This document shows, piece by piece, positions 25,935 through 35,422 of a stretch of DNA of 64,000 nt. The stretch spans positions 1,364,001-1,428,000 of the forward strand of contig NZ_SGXC01000002.1 of assembly GCF_004216695.1 (NCBI RefSeq), read 5' to 3'. Under the pieces are notes generated by a model, which saw nothing but the letters and a program-made list of their open reading frames with translations, made no database searches and was not told the origin of the DNA. The DNA comes from Pigmentiphaga kullae (lineage in GTDB: Bacteria > Pseudomonadota > Gammaproteobacteria > Burkholderiales > Burkholderiaceae_B). Made by a program: the position numbers and the translations under genes. How positions within the stretch are numbered: position 1 is the stretch's first letter; each line of letters opens with the position of its first letter.

Positions 25935-27142
25935 CCACCGAAACCCACCCGGGCCTTGCCCGCGCCGTCACACCCGCCATGGCCCTGCTGGGCATCCTGC
26001 TGGTGGCGGCGACGCTGCGCTCGCCGTTGACCGGCGTCGGCCCCCTGCTTGGCCATATCCGCGCCTCCACCGGCCTGGACGCGGGCAGCGCCGGGCTGCT
26101 CAATACGCTGCCGCTGCTGGCTTTCGGCTTGTTCTCGGTGCTGGCGCCCGCGCTGGGCCGGCAACTGGGGCTGGAACGCGCGCTGTTCGCCGCCATGGTC
26201 GCGTTGTGCGTCGGCATCGCCGTGCGCTCGATGCCCGGCATCGCTTCGCTGTTCATCGGCACGGCCATAGGCGGCATCGCCATCGCCGTCGGCAACGTGA
26301 TGCTGCCGGCGCTGGTCAAGCGCGAGTTCCCGCAGCGCATCGGTCCGCTCACCGGCCTGTATTCGGTGGTGATGACGCTCGTGTCCGGCACCGCGGCGGG
26401 CGTGGCGGTGCCGCTGGCCGACAACCTGCCCGGCGGCTGGCGTACGTCGCTGGCCTGCGTGCTCGTCATCACGGTCCCCGCCGCGCTGGTCTGGCTGGCC
26501 CGTTCGCGCAACCAGGGCGCGGCGCCCGTGGCCGCCCCGGCCCACGCAACCCAGGCCGCCAATGTCTGGCGCTCGTGGCTGGCCTGGCAGGTCACGCTGT
26601 TCACCGGCATCCAGGCCTTCAACTTCTACATTCTCGTGGCCTGGCTGCCCTCGATGCTGCACGAGACCGGCATGACCCCCGGCCAGGCCGGCTGGATGGT
26701 ATCGCTGATGCAGCTGGCGGCGCTGCTCGGCAACATCGCGACGTCGTGGGTGTCGGGCCGCGTGCGCGACCAGAAGGTTCTCGGCCTGGCGGTCTCGCTG
26801 CTGTGCGTGGCCGGCTTCGCCGGCATGGCGCTGCTGCCGGCCTGGACTTTCGTCTGGATATGCGTGGCCGGCGCCGGGCTGGGCAGCAGCCTGATGCTGT
26901 CGCTGGCCTATATCAGCCTGCGCGCGGCCACCACGCAGCAGGCGGCCTCGCTGTCGGGCATGGCGCAAAGCCTGGGCTACCTGATCGGCGCGACCGGCCC
27001 GGTGGTGTGCGGCGTGCTGCGCGACCGGACCGACAGCTGGCTGCCGGCGCTGGGCCTGATGGTGGCGATGGCCGGCGCGCAGGCATGGGTGGCCTACGGC
27101 GCGGGCCGCTCGCGCACCGTGGGAGACCGCCAGGACGCCTAG
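25931..27142 (+). CDS. MFS transporter, CynX/NimT family
   Basis: A 403-residue major-facilitator protein with about 12 hydrophobic segments. RSPLTGVGPLLGHIR near residue 30 is characteristic of the CynX/NimT (YeaN) branch, which includes cyanate and 2-nitroimidazole transporters. The start overlaps the acetyltransferase stop (ATGA); an acetyltransferase-exporter pair could modify and expel a toxic amine or drug, but this is inference. The last 4 nt overlap the end of the convergent receiver gene. Confidence 0.9.
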   Translation: MTTETHPGLARAVTPAMALLGILLVAATLRSPLTGVGPLLGHIRASTGLDAGSAGLLNTLPLLAFGLFSVLAPALGRQLGLERALFAAMVALCVGIAVRSMPGIASLFIGTAIGGIAIAVGNVMLPALVKREFPQRIGPLTGLYSVVMTLVSGTAAGVAVPLADNLPGGWRTSLACVLVITVPAALVWLARSRNQGAAPVAAPAHATQAANVWRSWLAWQVTLFTGIQAFNFYILVAWLPSMLHETGMTPGQAGWMVSLMQLAALLGNIATSWVSGRVRDQKVLGLAVSLLCVAGFAGMALLPAWTFVWICVAGAGLGSSLMLSLAYISLRAATTQQAASLSGMAQSLGYLIGATGPVVCGVLRDRTDSWLPALGLMVAMAGAQAWVAYGAGRSRTVGDRQDA

Positions 27143-27519
27143 GGCAGCCGGCGGGCCGCGGCGATCAGCGATAGCAGCCTGTCGACGTCCACCGGCTTGG
27201 TCATGTAGTCGTCGAAACCGTGCGCGATCGCCTCTTCCTGCCCGAAGGCCGCGCTGCGGCCCGTCACCGCGATCAGCGTGACCGGCTTCAGGTGCGAGAT
27301 GTCGCGGATCATGGTGGCCACTTCCAGTCCGTTGGGCGGCGGCATGTCGATGTCCAGGACCATGACGTCGGGCCGCCAGTCCAGCGCCACTTCCATCGCG
27401 GCCGAACCGCCATCGGCGTACCTGACGTCGTGAAACCGGCCGCAGGCTTCGGCCAGCGCTTCGGCGGCGCTGACGTAGTTGTCCACGACCAGCACCCGGC
27501 AAGGCGTAATCTGTCCCAC
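27139..27519 (-). CDS. Single-domain response regulator
   Basis: A 126-residue lone receiver domain with no output domain. The phosphoacceptor is Asp56 (VMVLDIDMP), with Thr86 and Lys108 (MTKPV) completing the active site. The acidic pair is reduced to one Asp (VVDN), which may alter metal binding. The GTG start at 27519 has AGGAGG nearby; the reading frame upstream is not coding. Such proteins act in phosphorelays or bind a partner kinase. It lies 44 nt downstream of a small unknown gene on the same strand, which may be its partner. Confidence 0.86.
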   Translation of the reverse strand: MGQITPCRVLVVDNYVSAAEALAEACGRFHDVRYADGGSAAMEVALDWRPDVMVLDIDMPPPNGLEVATMIRDISHLKPVTLIAVTGRSAAFGQEEAIAHGFDDYMTKPVDVDRLLSLIAAARRLP

Positions 27520-27563
27520 TCCGTCCTCCTGACGTACTTGCGGACGGGCGCGCCGCCGGCCTC

Positions 27564-27923
27564 TTACTCGGCGGCGCTGCCAGCCGGCGGATATTCGCCG
27601 GGCTCCTCGTTCTCCAATAGCAGGCATGGCAGATCCGCCTCGCCCTCGTGGATCGGCGTGGCCGCGGCCGTACCGAAGAACCGGTGCAGCGAGGCATAGG
27701 CCAGTTTGGCCGCCACGTCCTGCAAGAGCTTTTCCGAGGTCAGGAACCCCTCGGCCTGCAGATCGTCCACCTCCAGCCGGTAGCCCAGCACGCCGTCCCG
27801 CTCGGACACGGCGCCCAGGCGAACCGCCTTGCCGGCGCCGTCCCGCGCATACACCCCGTATCCCGCCGTGTAGAGCCGATAGGCGTGATGCGGGGCCGAC
27901 CCGTCGTGGGGAGTGGTAGACAT
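27564..27923 (-). CDS. Hypothetical protein, 119 residues
   Basis: A small acidic protein of unknown function with a good GGAGA ribosome site before the ATG at 27923. It has no signal peptide or membrane segment. Visible stretches are YRLYTAGYGVYARD at the N-terminus and a Glu/Pro-rich C-terminus. The first half reads like beta strands with a YGVYARD turn. It shares a strand with the lone receiver gene and may be co-transcribed with it. I do not recognise a family. Confidence 0.65.
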   Translation of the reverse strand: MSTTPHDGSAPHHAYRLYTAGYGVYARDGAGKAVRLGAVSERDGVLGYRLEVDDLQAEGFLTSEKLLQDVAAKLAYASLHRFFGTAAATPIHEGEADLPCLLLENEEPGEYPPAGSAAE

Positions 27924-28087
27924 GCGGTATCTCCTGTCCGGGTGCCTCGCTCAGCAAGCCGCATACCCGGGGCGCGCCCGGGAAAACCGCGGCGCCCGCG
28001 CTAGCCAGCCCGGCCGAAAGCGTCTATAACGCAGGGAGCATAGCGCATCGTGTCCAGGCGGTTCGCGGGACCGCAACGTATCCTGTC

Positions 28088-28288
28088 ATGAAAAATATTC
28101 TTCAATACATGCGCCAGCTCCGGCAGCGCCGCCTTGCCGTATTCGAACTGCCGCTGAACGACGCGGCGGACAACGATCCCTACGACGGCGAGCTGCGCCA
28201 GCTGCCGCTGAACTACCACGCCACCGAAGTCGATGCCCGCGCGCTGCGGCGCCGGCTGTCCGAACTCGAATACGACGACGAGGCCTGA
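28088..28288 (+). CDS. Hypothetical small protein, 66 residues
   Basis: A 66-residue charged protein starting MKNILQYMRQLRQRRLAVFELP and ending in an acidic tail (SELEYDDEA). There is no membrane segment or known motif. Predicted mostly helical at both ends. No strong ribosome site is visible before the ATG (TCCTGTC). Codon use matches neighbours, which supports a real gene, but no family is recognised. Confidence 0.5.
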   Translation: MKNILQYMRQLRQRRLAVFELPLNDAADNDPYDGELRQLPLNYHATEVDARALRRRLSELEYDDEA

Positions 28289-28392
28289 CGAGCGCGGCGC
28301 CGCGTTCCGCGCGCCTGCGCGTTTGAATACAATCGACGCATTCCCCCGCGAGACGGGCCACGCCCCAGGGGCCTCCAACGGAACAGAACATC

Positions 28393-28680
28393 ATGAACAA
28401 GAATCCCGCCGCCCTGCTTTGCGTGCTGGCGCTGACCGCGTGCGCCTCCGGCACCTCCTCGTCCTGGTACCGGGAAACCTCGTCGGCCGACCAGGCCGAG
28501 CGCGACCGCATCCAGTGCGAACGGCAGGCGCGCATCAATTCGCCGGGCACGAGCACGCCCTCGTACCGCGGCATCAATGCCGGCGGCGGCTCCGGCGTAA
28601 GCGACGGCCTGGCCAACGCCGAGCGCCAGTCGGGCATGGCCAACGACTGCATGCGCGCCAAGGGTTACTCGCTGCGCTGA
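28393..28680 (+). CDS. Small lipoprotein, 95 residues
   Basis: A 95-residue predicted lipoprotein. The signal ends LALTAC with the lipid-modified Cys at residue 17, followed by a Ser-rich linker. The mature part has two further cysteines (IQCERQ, NDCMRAKGY) that may form a disulfide, and a Gly-rich middle. The NDCMRAKGY ending resembles small Gram-negative outer-membrane-associated lipoproteins of unknown function. A TACAAT -10-like sequence lies about 65 nt upstream. Confidence 0.72.
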   Translation: MNKNPAALLCVLALTACASGTSSSWYRETSSADQAERDRIQCERQARINSPGTSTPSYRGINAGGGSGVSDGLANAERQSGMANDCMRAKGYSLR

Positions 28681-28776
28681 CGGCCCGCCGGCCGGGCGCC
28701 TCCGGCCGTCTCGAAAATATGGCATGATGCGCGCACGCCCCCCAGGGGTACTGGAATCCATGTCCGGAGGTACGCC

Positions 28777-29031
28777 ATGCTGTCTCTTCTCGGAAGTCTT
28801 CTGGTGGGCCTGGTCGTCGGCCTGCTTGCACGTGCGGTCAAGCCGGGCGACGACAGCATGGGGTGGCTCATGACCATCGTGCTCGGCATCGCCGGCTCGC
28901 TCATCGCCGGGTATGCCGGCCGCGCGATGGGCTGGTACCAGCCGGGCGAACCGGCCGGATGGATCGCCTCGGTGGTCGGCGCCGTCGTGCTGCTGCTGAT
29001 CTACGGCATGATCAGGAAAAAATCCGCCTGA
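28777..29031 (+). CDS. GlsB/YeaQ/YmgE-family stress-response membrane protein
   Basis: An 84-residue inner-membrane protein with three hydrophobic segments (about residues 3-20, 30-50 and 58-78). The Gly-rich pattern GLVVGLLARAVKPGDD, then GIAGSLIAGYAGRAMGWY and a short basic tail RKKSA, is typical of the transglycosylase-associated GlsB/YeaQ family. CGGAGG precedes the ATG. Homologues are linked to envelope or osmotic stress, but their molecular role is not known. Confidence 0.88.
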   Translation: MLSLLGSLLVGLVVGLLARAVKPGDDSMGWLMTIVLGIAGSLIAGYAGRAMGWYQPGEPAGWIASVVGAVVLLLIYGMIRKKSA

Positions 29032-29094
29032 ATCCCGCGCCGGCATCGCCGGCCCCCTTTCTTCCCCGCCTCCGCTCGTCGTAACAAAACGTGT

Positions 29095-29113
29095 CCGCAT
29101 GTGACGAATGCGG
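29095..29113 (+). promoter_or_regulatory. Inverted repeat upstream of the TAP-like hydrolase
   Basis: CCGCAT and ATGCGG form a perfect 6-bp inverted repeat with a 7-nt spacer, 47 nt before the ATG at 29161. It may be an operator; no regulator gene is adjacent. Confidence 0.3.
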
Positions 29114-29160
29114 CTATGCTTGCGCCTCCATAAAAGACATTCTCAAGAATGGGGGGATGC

Positions 29161-30924
29161 ATGCATATCCGTGGCCGATCGGCATGGCGATACGGCGCCG
29201 CCGTCCTATTGACCGGTCTCGCTTCCTGCGGCGGCGGGGGCGACGCCCCCGCTCCGGACGACCCGCTGGCCGCCTACAAGTCCCAGACGGTGGCGTGGGC
29301 GCCCTGCGATCCGAACGTTCTGGGGCCGAACAGCGACCTCATCCAGCAACTGGGCGACAAGGTGTCGTGCGCGACCATCCGCGCGCCGCTGGACTACACG
29401 CGGACGGACCGCGGCGACATCCGCGTCGCGCTGCTGAAGGTCGCCACCGCCGACCCCAAGGTCCGCAAGGGCGCCATCGTCTTCAATCCGGGCGGACCCG
29501 GCGGCGACGGGCTCGAGCTCGCGGCCAACTTCGGCGCGCTGTTCGCCCAGCCCCCCAGCGACTCGCCCACGCGCGCGGCGCTGCAGGACCTGGCACGGCA
29601 CTATGACATGGTGGGCTTCTCGCCGCGCGGCACCGGCGCCGGCACCACCCTGACCTGCACCGCCAACGAATCCTCGCGCGAGGTGAACTTCCCGTCCGAC
29701 GACCGCAGTCCGGCCAACGTCGAGGCCATGCTGTACAACGTGCGGCTGGCGACCAAGGCGTGCCGGAACAACCCCCTCACGCCCTACATCAACACCGAAC
29801 AGACGGCCTGGGACCTGGACCTGATCCGCCACCTGCTCGGCGACACCAAGCTCAACTACATCGGCTATTCGTACGGAACCTGGCTGGGCGCCTGGTATGC
29901 CGCCCGCTTCCCCGGGCAGGCCGGCCACATGGTGCTGGACAGCGCCGTCGACTTCACCGCCGGCTTCGACGAGGCCATGATCGGCCAGTCCGTCGGCAAG
30001 CAGCGCGTGCTGGACGAGGTCATGAGCCCCTATTTCGCCCGCCATCCGGACCTGTTCCGGCTCGGCACCGACGAAAGCCGGATCCGCGCGCTGTTCGGCA
30101 CCCTGCCTTCGCCCCTGAAAGCGGCCGTGGGCGCGACGCTGGCGTTCAACAAGAGCCGCGGCCTGGTGCCGTCGGGCTTCGTCCTGCTGGCAGCCGGCAT
30201 CGTCAGGGACCAGTTGGCCGTCGATCCCGACATGAGCGACGCCGACCTGCGCACCGCGGTGGACACCGCGATCCGCGACCAGGCCCCGTTCAACATCGAA
30301 GTCGCCCTGGCCGCGGCGACGCGCCTGCTCGACCAGTTCGCCACGATCCGCTTCCCCGAGCCGCGGTCCCTCTTGATGCCGCCCGAAGAAGCCACCTACG
30401 TCGCCGTCGTCTGCAACGACGTGGCGACCCGGATCGATCCCCGGTACTGGATCGACCTCGGCAACGAAATGGCGATCAGCCATCCGGTGACCGGCGGCTC
30501 GATGACCGAGGCGCCCTGCCTGTACTGGGGCGGCCCGACCACGGCCAAGCCCTCCGTGCAGGACACGGCCAAGGCGGGACCGCTGATGGTCGTGCAAAGC
30601 CAGTTCGACGCGCTGACCCTGACCGAGAACGCGCTGCGCTTCGTCGATGCCCTGCCCACGGCCCGGCTGCTGTACGTGAAGGGGGAGTACTCGCATGGCG
30701 TGTTCCCCTACATGAGCACGTGCGTGGACCATCGGGTGACGGCGTTCTTCCTTGACGACGCGCTGCCCGCCCGCCGCACCGACTGCGACCAGGTGCCGTT
30801 CTATGGCGACGTGGCGGCCTCGGGCAGCCTGAAGCGGATGGCGGCGCCCGACCAGGCGCGCACCGACGCCTTGCTGGACCGGATCCAGGACATCCTGGGC
30901 GGGGCGGGCAAGAAGGAGCTCTGA
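29161..30924 (+). CDS. Secreted alpha/beta hydrolase, TAP-like lipoprotein
   Basis: A 587-residue exported hydrolase related to tripeptidyl aminopeptidases (Slp/TAP family). The signal ends LASC with a lipobox Cys at residue 23 and a Gly-rich linker. The nucleophile is Ser237 in GYSYGTWLG. The C-terminal TAP domain supplies the likely Asp (QSQFDALT) and His (EYSHGVFPY). The ATG at 29161 follows GGGGGG at 4 nt; an ATG at 29149 in frame is possible. It probably cleaves peptides or amides in the periplasm or at the outer membrane. A strong terminator follows, so it is monocistronic. Confidence 0.85.
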   Translation: MHIRGRSAWRYGAAVLLTGLASCGGGGDAPAPDDPLAAYKSQTVAWAPCDPNVLGPNSDLIQQLGDKVSCATIRAPLDYTRTDRGDIRVALLKVATADPKVRKGAIVFNPGGPGGDGLELAANFGALFAQPPSDSPTRAALQDLARHYDMVGFSPRGTGAGTTLTCTANESSREVNFPSDDRSPANVEAMLYNVRLATKACRNNPLTPYINTEQTAWDLDLIRHLLGDTKLNYIGYSYGTWLGAWYAARFPGQAGHMVLDSAVDFTAGFDEAMIGQSVGKQRVLDEVMSPYFARHPDLFRLGTDESRIRALFGTLPSPLKAAVGATLAFNKSRGLVPSGFVLLAAGIVRDQLAVDPDMSDADLRTAVDTAIRDQAPFNIEVALAAATRLLDQFATIRFPEPRSLLMPPEEATYVAVVCNDVATRIDPRYWIDLGNEMAISHPVTGGSMTEAPCLYWGGPTTAKPSVQDTAKAGPLMVVQSQFDALTLTENALRFVDALPTARLLYVKGEYSHGVFPYMSTCVDHRVTAFFLDDALPARRTDCDQVPFYGDVAASGSLKRMAAPDQARTDALLDRIQDILGGAGKKEL

Positions 30925-30931
30925 TCCGAAA

Positions 30932-30972
30932 GCATGCATCGTTCCAAAAAAAGAACGATGCATGCCATTTTT
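30932..30972 (+). terminator. Rho-independent terminator
   Basis: A perfect 13-bp stem (30932-30944 with 30953-30965) with an A-rich 8-nt loop is followed by CATTTTTG. It lies 7 nt after the hydrolase stop. Confidence 0.88.
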
Positions 30973-30977
30973 GCCTA

Positions 30978-30992
30978 CTAAAATTCTTTTAG
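30978..30992 (+). promoter_or_regulatory. Short palindrome, candidate operator of the isochorismatase-family gene
   Basis: CTAAAA and TTTTAG flank TTC, a perfect 6-bp inverted repeat directly after the terminator and 68 nt before the ATG at 31061. Its AT-rich character and position suggest a promoter-overlapping operator. Confidence 0.35.
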
Positions 30993-31060
30993 CACCATGG
31001 ATATGCTCTTTCCCACGGCATAAGCATCCGCTGCCCGCCGACCACCAAGGAGAGAGCACC

Positions 31061-31741
31061 ATGAGCACCCCCGCCAATTTCCAGGGCCAACGTCCCGTCA
31101 TCGATCCCGCAGACGCGGTCATGCTGCTGATCGATCACCAGAGCGGCCTGTTCCAGACCGTGGGCGACATGCCCATGCCCGAACTGCGCGCCCGCGCCGC
31201 GGCGCTGGCCAAGATGGCCACACTGAGCAAGCTGCCCGTCATTACCACCGCCTCGGTTCCGCAAGGCCCCAACGGCCCGCTCATCCCGGAGATCCACGCC
31301 AACGCGCCGCATGCCCAATACGTGGCGCGCAAGGGCGAGATCAACGCCTGGGACAACCCCGAGTTCGTGGCCGCGGTCAAGGCCACCGGACGCAAGACCC
31401 TCATCATCGCCGGCACCATCACCAGCGTGTGCATGGCCTTTCCCGCCATCAGCGCGGTCGCCGACGGCTACAAGGTGTTCGCGGTGGTCGACGCCTCCGG
31501 CACCTACAGCAAGATGGCGCAGGAGATCACCCTGGCGCGCGTGGTGCAGGCGGGCGTGGTGCCCATGGACACCGCGGCGGTGGCCTCCGAACTGCAGAAG
31601 ACCTGGAATCGCGACGACGCCCAGCAGTGGGCCGAGGTCTACACCAGGATCTTCCCCGCCTACCAGTTGCTGATCGAAAGCTACACGAAGGCGCAGGAAG
31701 TGGTGAAGAACAACGAGGTGCTCGACTCGCAGCGCGCGTGA
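31061..31741 (+). CDS. Isochorismatase-family hydrolase (YcaC-like)
   Basis: A 226-residue cysteine hydrolase of the isochorismatase superfamily. The catalytic triad is visible as Asp25 (LLIDHQSG), Lys91 (ARKGEIN) and Cys124 (TSVCMAFPA). [12 protein letters not shown] and NNEVLDS are typical of the YcaC-like branch, whose members hydrolyse amides or imides with uncertain physiological substrates. AAGGAGAG lies before the ATG. It converges on the meta-cleavage operon and is not obviously part of it. Confidence 0.89.
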   Translation: MSTPANFQGQRPVIDPADAVMLLIDHQSGLFQTVGDMPMPELRARAAALAKMATLSKLPVITTASVPQGPNGPLIPEIHANAPHAQYVARKGEINAWDNPEFVAAVKATGRKTLIIAGTITSVCMAFPAISAVADGYKVFAVVDASGTYSKMAQEITLARVVQAGVVPMDTAAVASELQKTWNRDDAQQWAEVYTRIFPAYQLLIESYTKAQEVVKNNEVLDSQRA

Positions 31742-31761
31742 CCGCCCCCCTGGCGGCCCCC

Positions 31762-32631
31762 TCAGGCCGCCAGGAAATCCAGCACCATCCGGTTGAACTT
31801 CTGCGCGTGCTCCCACTGCGCCCAATGGCCGCAACGGCTGAACACGTGCAGCTCGGCGTCCTGCAGGCCGGCCAGCAGCCGCAGCCCGGTGTCCATCGGC
31901 ACGAAGCGGTCGTCCCGGCCCCATATCACCAGGGTCCGGGCCGCGACCTCTCCCAGCCGTGCCCCCACGTCGGGAAACTGCCGGGGATGGGCCTGGCTGC
32001 TCTTGACGAAGTTCTCCAGGTGATCGCGGCGCGACAGCATGTTGTCCAGCCGTGCCTGGAACAATTCCTCGGTCAGGCTGGCGGCGTCGTAGACGAACAC
32101 GTTCATCATCCGCTTCAGGTTCTCGATGGTCGGATCGCGGTACAGCGCGCCGATCAGCTTGATGCCTTCGGTGGGCATGGGAACGACCGGGCTGACCCCG
32201 CCCGTCCCGCCGCCCATCAGGACCAGACGCCCCACGCGCGCCGGATGCGCCAGGGCGAAGGCGACGGCGCTGTGCGCGCCCATGGAGTTGCCGACCAGGT
32301 GCGCCCGTTCCAGTCCGATCGCATCCATCAGGCCGGCCAGCGCGCGCGCGTTCAGGTCCGAGCGCGAACCGGCGCAGACGATGGCATCGCTCTTGCTCCA
32401 GCCCGGGAAGTCCAGCAGGATGACCCGGTAGCCGGCATCGGCGAAAGGCTGGACGTTGCGGTGGAAATTGGCCCAGCCGCTGGCGCCCGGGCCCGAGCCG
32501 TGCAGCATGATCACGGCCTCGCCGCCCGCGCCCGTGTCGTTGTAGTGCAGGCGCAGCGGCTGGCCGTTCTCGGTGATCCGCACGTAGCGGCTGGTGGCGG
32601 CTTCGGTCAGCGGGGAAATCGTTTGCGTCAT
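31762..32631 (-). CDS. mhpC: Meta-cleavage product C-C hydrolase (MhpC-like)
   Basis: A 289-residue alpha/beta hydrolase very close to E. coli MhpC along its whole length, with shared blocks [32 protein letters not shown] and [15 protein letters not shown]. The nucleophile is Ser116 (GNSMGA), with Asp in WGRDDRFVP and His in CGHWAQWEH. It hydrolyses the dienone-carboxylate made by the extradiol dioxygenase encoded just upstream, giving 2-hydroxypenta-2,4-dienoate and an acid. It is the last gene of the operon; mhpD, E and F are absent. Confidence 0.92.
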   Translation of the reverse strand: MTQTISPLTEAATSRYVRITENGQPLRLHYNDTGAGGEAVIMLHGSGPGASGWANFHRNVQPFADAGYRVILLDFPGWSKSDAIVCAGSRSDLNARALAGLMDAIGLERAHLVGNSMGAHSAVAFALAHPARVGRLVLMGGGTGGVSPVVPMPTEGIKLIGALYRDPTIENLKRMMNVFVYDAASLTEELFQARLDNMLSRRDHLENFVKSSQAHPRQFPDVGARLGEVAARTLVIWGRDDRFVPMDTGLRLLAGLQDAELHVFSRCGHWAQWEHAQKFNRMVLDFLAA

Positions 32632-32671
32632 GGTTGTCTCTCGTTCGTGGGCAATGCAATGAAAGGTCCTG

Positions 32672-33631
32672 TCATCCCGCCCCGCCCTGCTGCGTCATCA
32701 GCATCAGGCCGAAGCCGGCGATGTATTCGGGAATGGCCCGGTAGTACCGGAAAACCGGCTCCTGGACGCGCCCGGTCAGCGCCGCGCGCGCAATCAGCCA
32801 GGTCTTGGACTCGTGCGCCGACGCGCCCGCTTCGCGGGCGATGGCGTCCTCCGGCCACGCGCACAATGCGTCCAGGCCGCCGGCCGGCCCGGCCAGCGCA
32901 TCCATCCAGCGGCGGTCCCAGTCGGGCGCCAGGGGCTTGAGCGTCCCGGCGCCCGCTGCCAATGCCTGTCCCGCGGCCATCACGCGCCGGGTCTTGGCCT
33001 CGCGCTCGCCGGGCGTGGCCGCGCGCGGCACGGTGATCCGTTCGCGCACCTCGGGATCGGGATGATCCAGCGTCGGGACCGGCGGCTCGTGCGACAGTCC
33101 GCCCGAACCGATCAGCAGCGTGCGCCGCGGCACGCCGTCCAGGAAATCGCCGATGGCCCGGCCCAGGTCCCGGCACCGGAACAGGCGCGGAATGCCGGGC
33201 GGCGCGACGGCATTGACGAACACCGGCACCACGGGCGGCGTATCCAGCCCTCCCCACAGCAACTGCAGCGGCTGGGCAAAACCGTGGTCCACCTCCATGC
33301 GCCGCGAGACGGCCGCGTCGAACCCCCGGTCCATCAGGGCATCGGCCATCTCCAGCGCCAGCGGCGCATCCACCCGCAACGGCCCCGCCGGAGACAGGTA
33401 GTCGCCCACGGCGCGGGCCTGCGTGCCTATGCAGAACGGCGGCATCAATCGGTTGAAGAAGCCGTTGTAGTGGTCCGGCGCGATCAGCACGACCAGCTCC
33501 GGCGCATAGGCCAGGACCTGGTCGCGCACTCGCGCGATGGCCGCCTGCAACTCGGCCCCGGCCTGCGCCGGCACGGGGCTCAGCCCCATCAACGGGGAAT
33601 GCGACATACCCAGGAAGGCCCGCTCGCCCAT
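32672..33631 (-). CDS. mhpB: 2,3-dihydroxyphenylpropionate-type extradiol dioxygenase (MhpB-like)
   Basis: A 319-residue class III (LigB-type) extradiol dioxygenase that aligns along its length with E. coli MhpB. The catalytic histidines are His116 (VDHGFAQP) and His181 ([12 protein letters not shown]), and [10 protein letters not shown] and [12 protein letters not shown] match the family core. It opens a catechol ring next to the hydroxyls with O2 and Fe(II). It sits between a TfdB-like hydroxylase and mhpC. The upstream hydroxylase is not MhpA-like, so the catechol may carry a different side chain from 3-phenylpropionate. Confidence 0.92.
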   Translation of the reverse strand: MGERAFLGMSHSPLMGLSPVPAQAGAELQAAIARVRDQVLAYAPELVVLIAPDHYNGFFNRLMPPFCIGTQARAVGDYLSPAGPLRVDAPLALEMADALMDRGFDAAVSRRMEVDHGFAQPLQLLWGGLDTPPVVPVFVNAVAPPGIPRLFRCRDLGRAIGDFLDGVPRRTLLIGSGGLSHEPPVPTLDHPDPEVRERITVPRAATPGEREAKTRRVMAAGQALAAGAGTLKPLAPDWDRRWMDALAGPAGGLDALCAWPEDAIAREAGASAHESKTWLIARAALTGRVQEPVFRYYRAIPEYIAGFGLMLMTQQGGAG

Positions 33632-33645
33632 GGCATCCGTCCTCG

Positions 33646-35403
33646 TCACCGCGCGCGGTCCAGGAGCTTCGCCAGGGCCGCCTCGAGAACGGCGCCCGCC
33701 CCCGCGGCGTCCAGCCCTTCGCCGCTGTGCCGGCGCCACGCCACGATGCCGTCCGGGCGCACCAGCAGCGCCCCGGACTCTTCGATCTCGCGCAGCGCCT
33801 GCCACGTGCAGTAGGAATCGAGCGCGCCCGGCTCGCCGATCACGACCGTTCTCAGGAACGGCAGGTCCATCGCGGCGGCCGCCGCTTTCCACGCCTGGCC
33901 CGCCAGGCCGGTGACCAGGGTGAACTTGCCCCGGCCCACGACATCCAGCGTCGATACCCGGCGTCCGTCGCTTCCCACCAGCCAGGCATGGGGCAGCTTG
34001 GCGCCGGGACGCGTGCTCGCCTGCGCGTGCAGTTGCGGATCGCGCTTCCAGGTTTCCTCGCCCGCGTCCGGTCCGGCAACGATCGCCGCCGACGCATAGC
34101 GCTGGTTCAACTCCACGCCCTGCGCATTGAACTCGTAGTTCTTCAGCCTGAGCGCCTCGGCCAGGGCCGCGCGCCGCGCCACGCCTTCGGCATCGGGCGA
34201 CGCCAGCCGCGCCAGGCCCGCCGCGACCGGATCGGCGGCGCCGGGCTCCCGGAAGCACCGGTTCAGCGGACCGTAGTCCAGCCTGGACTGGTTCGCCCGG
34301 GCAACGATCTGCGCCCCCACCGGCGCGCGTTCCAGCGAATAGGAATCCAGCAAGCCCGCCCCGGCGTGGCCGCGCAGCACGAATGCGAGCTTCCAGGCAA
34401 GGTTGAAGGCATCCTGCATGCAAGTGTTCGATCCCAGCCCGCTGGAGGGCGGATGGCGATGCACCGCATCTCCGCCGCAGAACACGCGCCCTTTCGAATA
34501 GACCGGCGCGTGCGCCTGGTTCACGTACCAGACCGAGGCATTGTCGATCTCGATCTCCAGCTCCGGATCGCCCACCAGGATGCGGACCTTCCGGCGGATT
34601 TCCTCGGGCGAGAAATCGGGCTCCCCCTTCTCCATGTCGAAGCCCCAGCCCGCTATCCACTGGTTCCACGGCTCGATCGCGCGCAGCAGGCCCAGGCCGA
34701 TTTCGCCGAACGCCGCGTCGGACGTGGCGATCCAGTACAGGATGCTGGGCCGGTGGGCCGCGTAGCGGGACAGGTCGGCCCGGAACAATACGTAGGCAGT
34801 GGCCGCCCGGGCCAATTGCCCCCGCAGTTCCAGCCCGGCATCGTCCATGACCTTGGAGCGGGCGCCATCCGCGCCCACCAGGTACCGCGCGCGAACGGCA
34901 TACTCCCGGCCCGAGGGCACATCCCGCAGGCTGACCGTCACGCCGTCCTCGTCCTGCGCGTGGCCCAGGTACTCGGTGTTGAACGAGAAGACGGCGCCGC
35001 GCGCGGCGGCATGCCTGACCAGCATGGGCTCCATCTTGTTCTGCGGCAGGTCCAGCATCGGGCAGGGGCTGGCCTGCAGATAGTCGCCGATCCGTTCATC
35101 GCCGGTCCCCCAGGTGCGCAGCCGCGCGATCTCGGGGCCGGCCAGGCTGGTGGTGAACAAGGTGTCGCCCATCCATTCCCAGGGCGTGGCCTGGCGGCGC
35201 GCGTCATCCTCCAGGCCCAGGTCGCGCAGCACTTCCATCGCGCGCTGGTTGGTGATGTGGGCGCGGGGCGTGTTGGCGGTCCAGTTGTATCGGTTCACCA
35301 CCTGGACGCGCACGCCGTAGGTGGCCAGCGCCAGCGCCGTGGTGGCTCCCATCGGGCCGGAGCCGACCACCAGCACGTCGGTCTGAAATGCTTCCTGCTT
35401 CAC
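33646..35403 (-). CDS. FAD-dependent phenol hydroxylase (TfdB/2,4-dichlorophenol hydroxylase-like)
   Basis: A 585-residue flavoprotein monooxygenase. The dinucleotide motif GSGPMGATTALALATYG is at residues 14-30, PRAHITNQRAMEVLRDLG is typical of TfdB-type phenol hydroxylases, the second FAD motif is GRVFCGGDAVHRHPPSSGLGSN, and a thioredoxin-like C-terminal domain follows from about residue 450. It would add a hydroxyl ortho to a phenolic OH using NAD(P)H and O2, making the catechol for the dioxygenase encoded next. The start is GTG at 35403. It follows a Bug gene by 19 nt. Confidence 0.9.
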   Translation of the reverse strand: MKQEAFQTDVLVVGSGPMGATTALALATYGVRVQVVNRYNWTANTPRAHITNQRAMEVLRDLGLEDDARRQATPWEWMGDTLFTTSLAGPEIARLRTWGTGDERIGDYLQASPCPMLDLPQNKMEPMLVRHAAARGAVFSFNTEYLGHAQDEDGVTVSLRDVPSGREYAVRARYLVGADGARSKVMDDAGLELRGQLARAATAYVLFRADLSRYAAHRPSILYWIATSDAAFGEIGLGLLRAIEPWNQWIAGWGFDMEKGEPDFSPEEIRRKVRILVGDPELEIEIDNASVWYVNQAHAPVYSKGRVFCGGDAVHRHPPSSGLGSNTCMQDAFNLAWKLAFVLRGHAGAGLLDSYSLERAPVGAQIVARANQSRLDYGPLNRCFREPGAADPVAAGLARLASPDAEGVARRAALAEALRLKNYEFNAQGVELNQRYASAAIVAGPDAGEETWKRDPQLHAQASTRPGAKLPHAWLVGSDGRRVSTLDVVGRGKFTLVTGLAGQAWKAAAAAMDLPFLRTVVIGEPGALDSYCTWQALREIEESGALLVRPDGIVAWRRHSGEGLDAAGAGAVLEAALAKLLDRAR

Positions 35404-35422
35404 TGTCGTTTCCCTTCCTGGG

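Noticed and set aside
29039-29062. A 6-bp GCCGGC hairpin before a pyrimidine-rich run after the GlsB-like gene
   Set aside because: The loop is only 3 nt and the T-run is broken by C, too weak to call a terminator with confidence.
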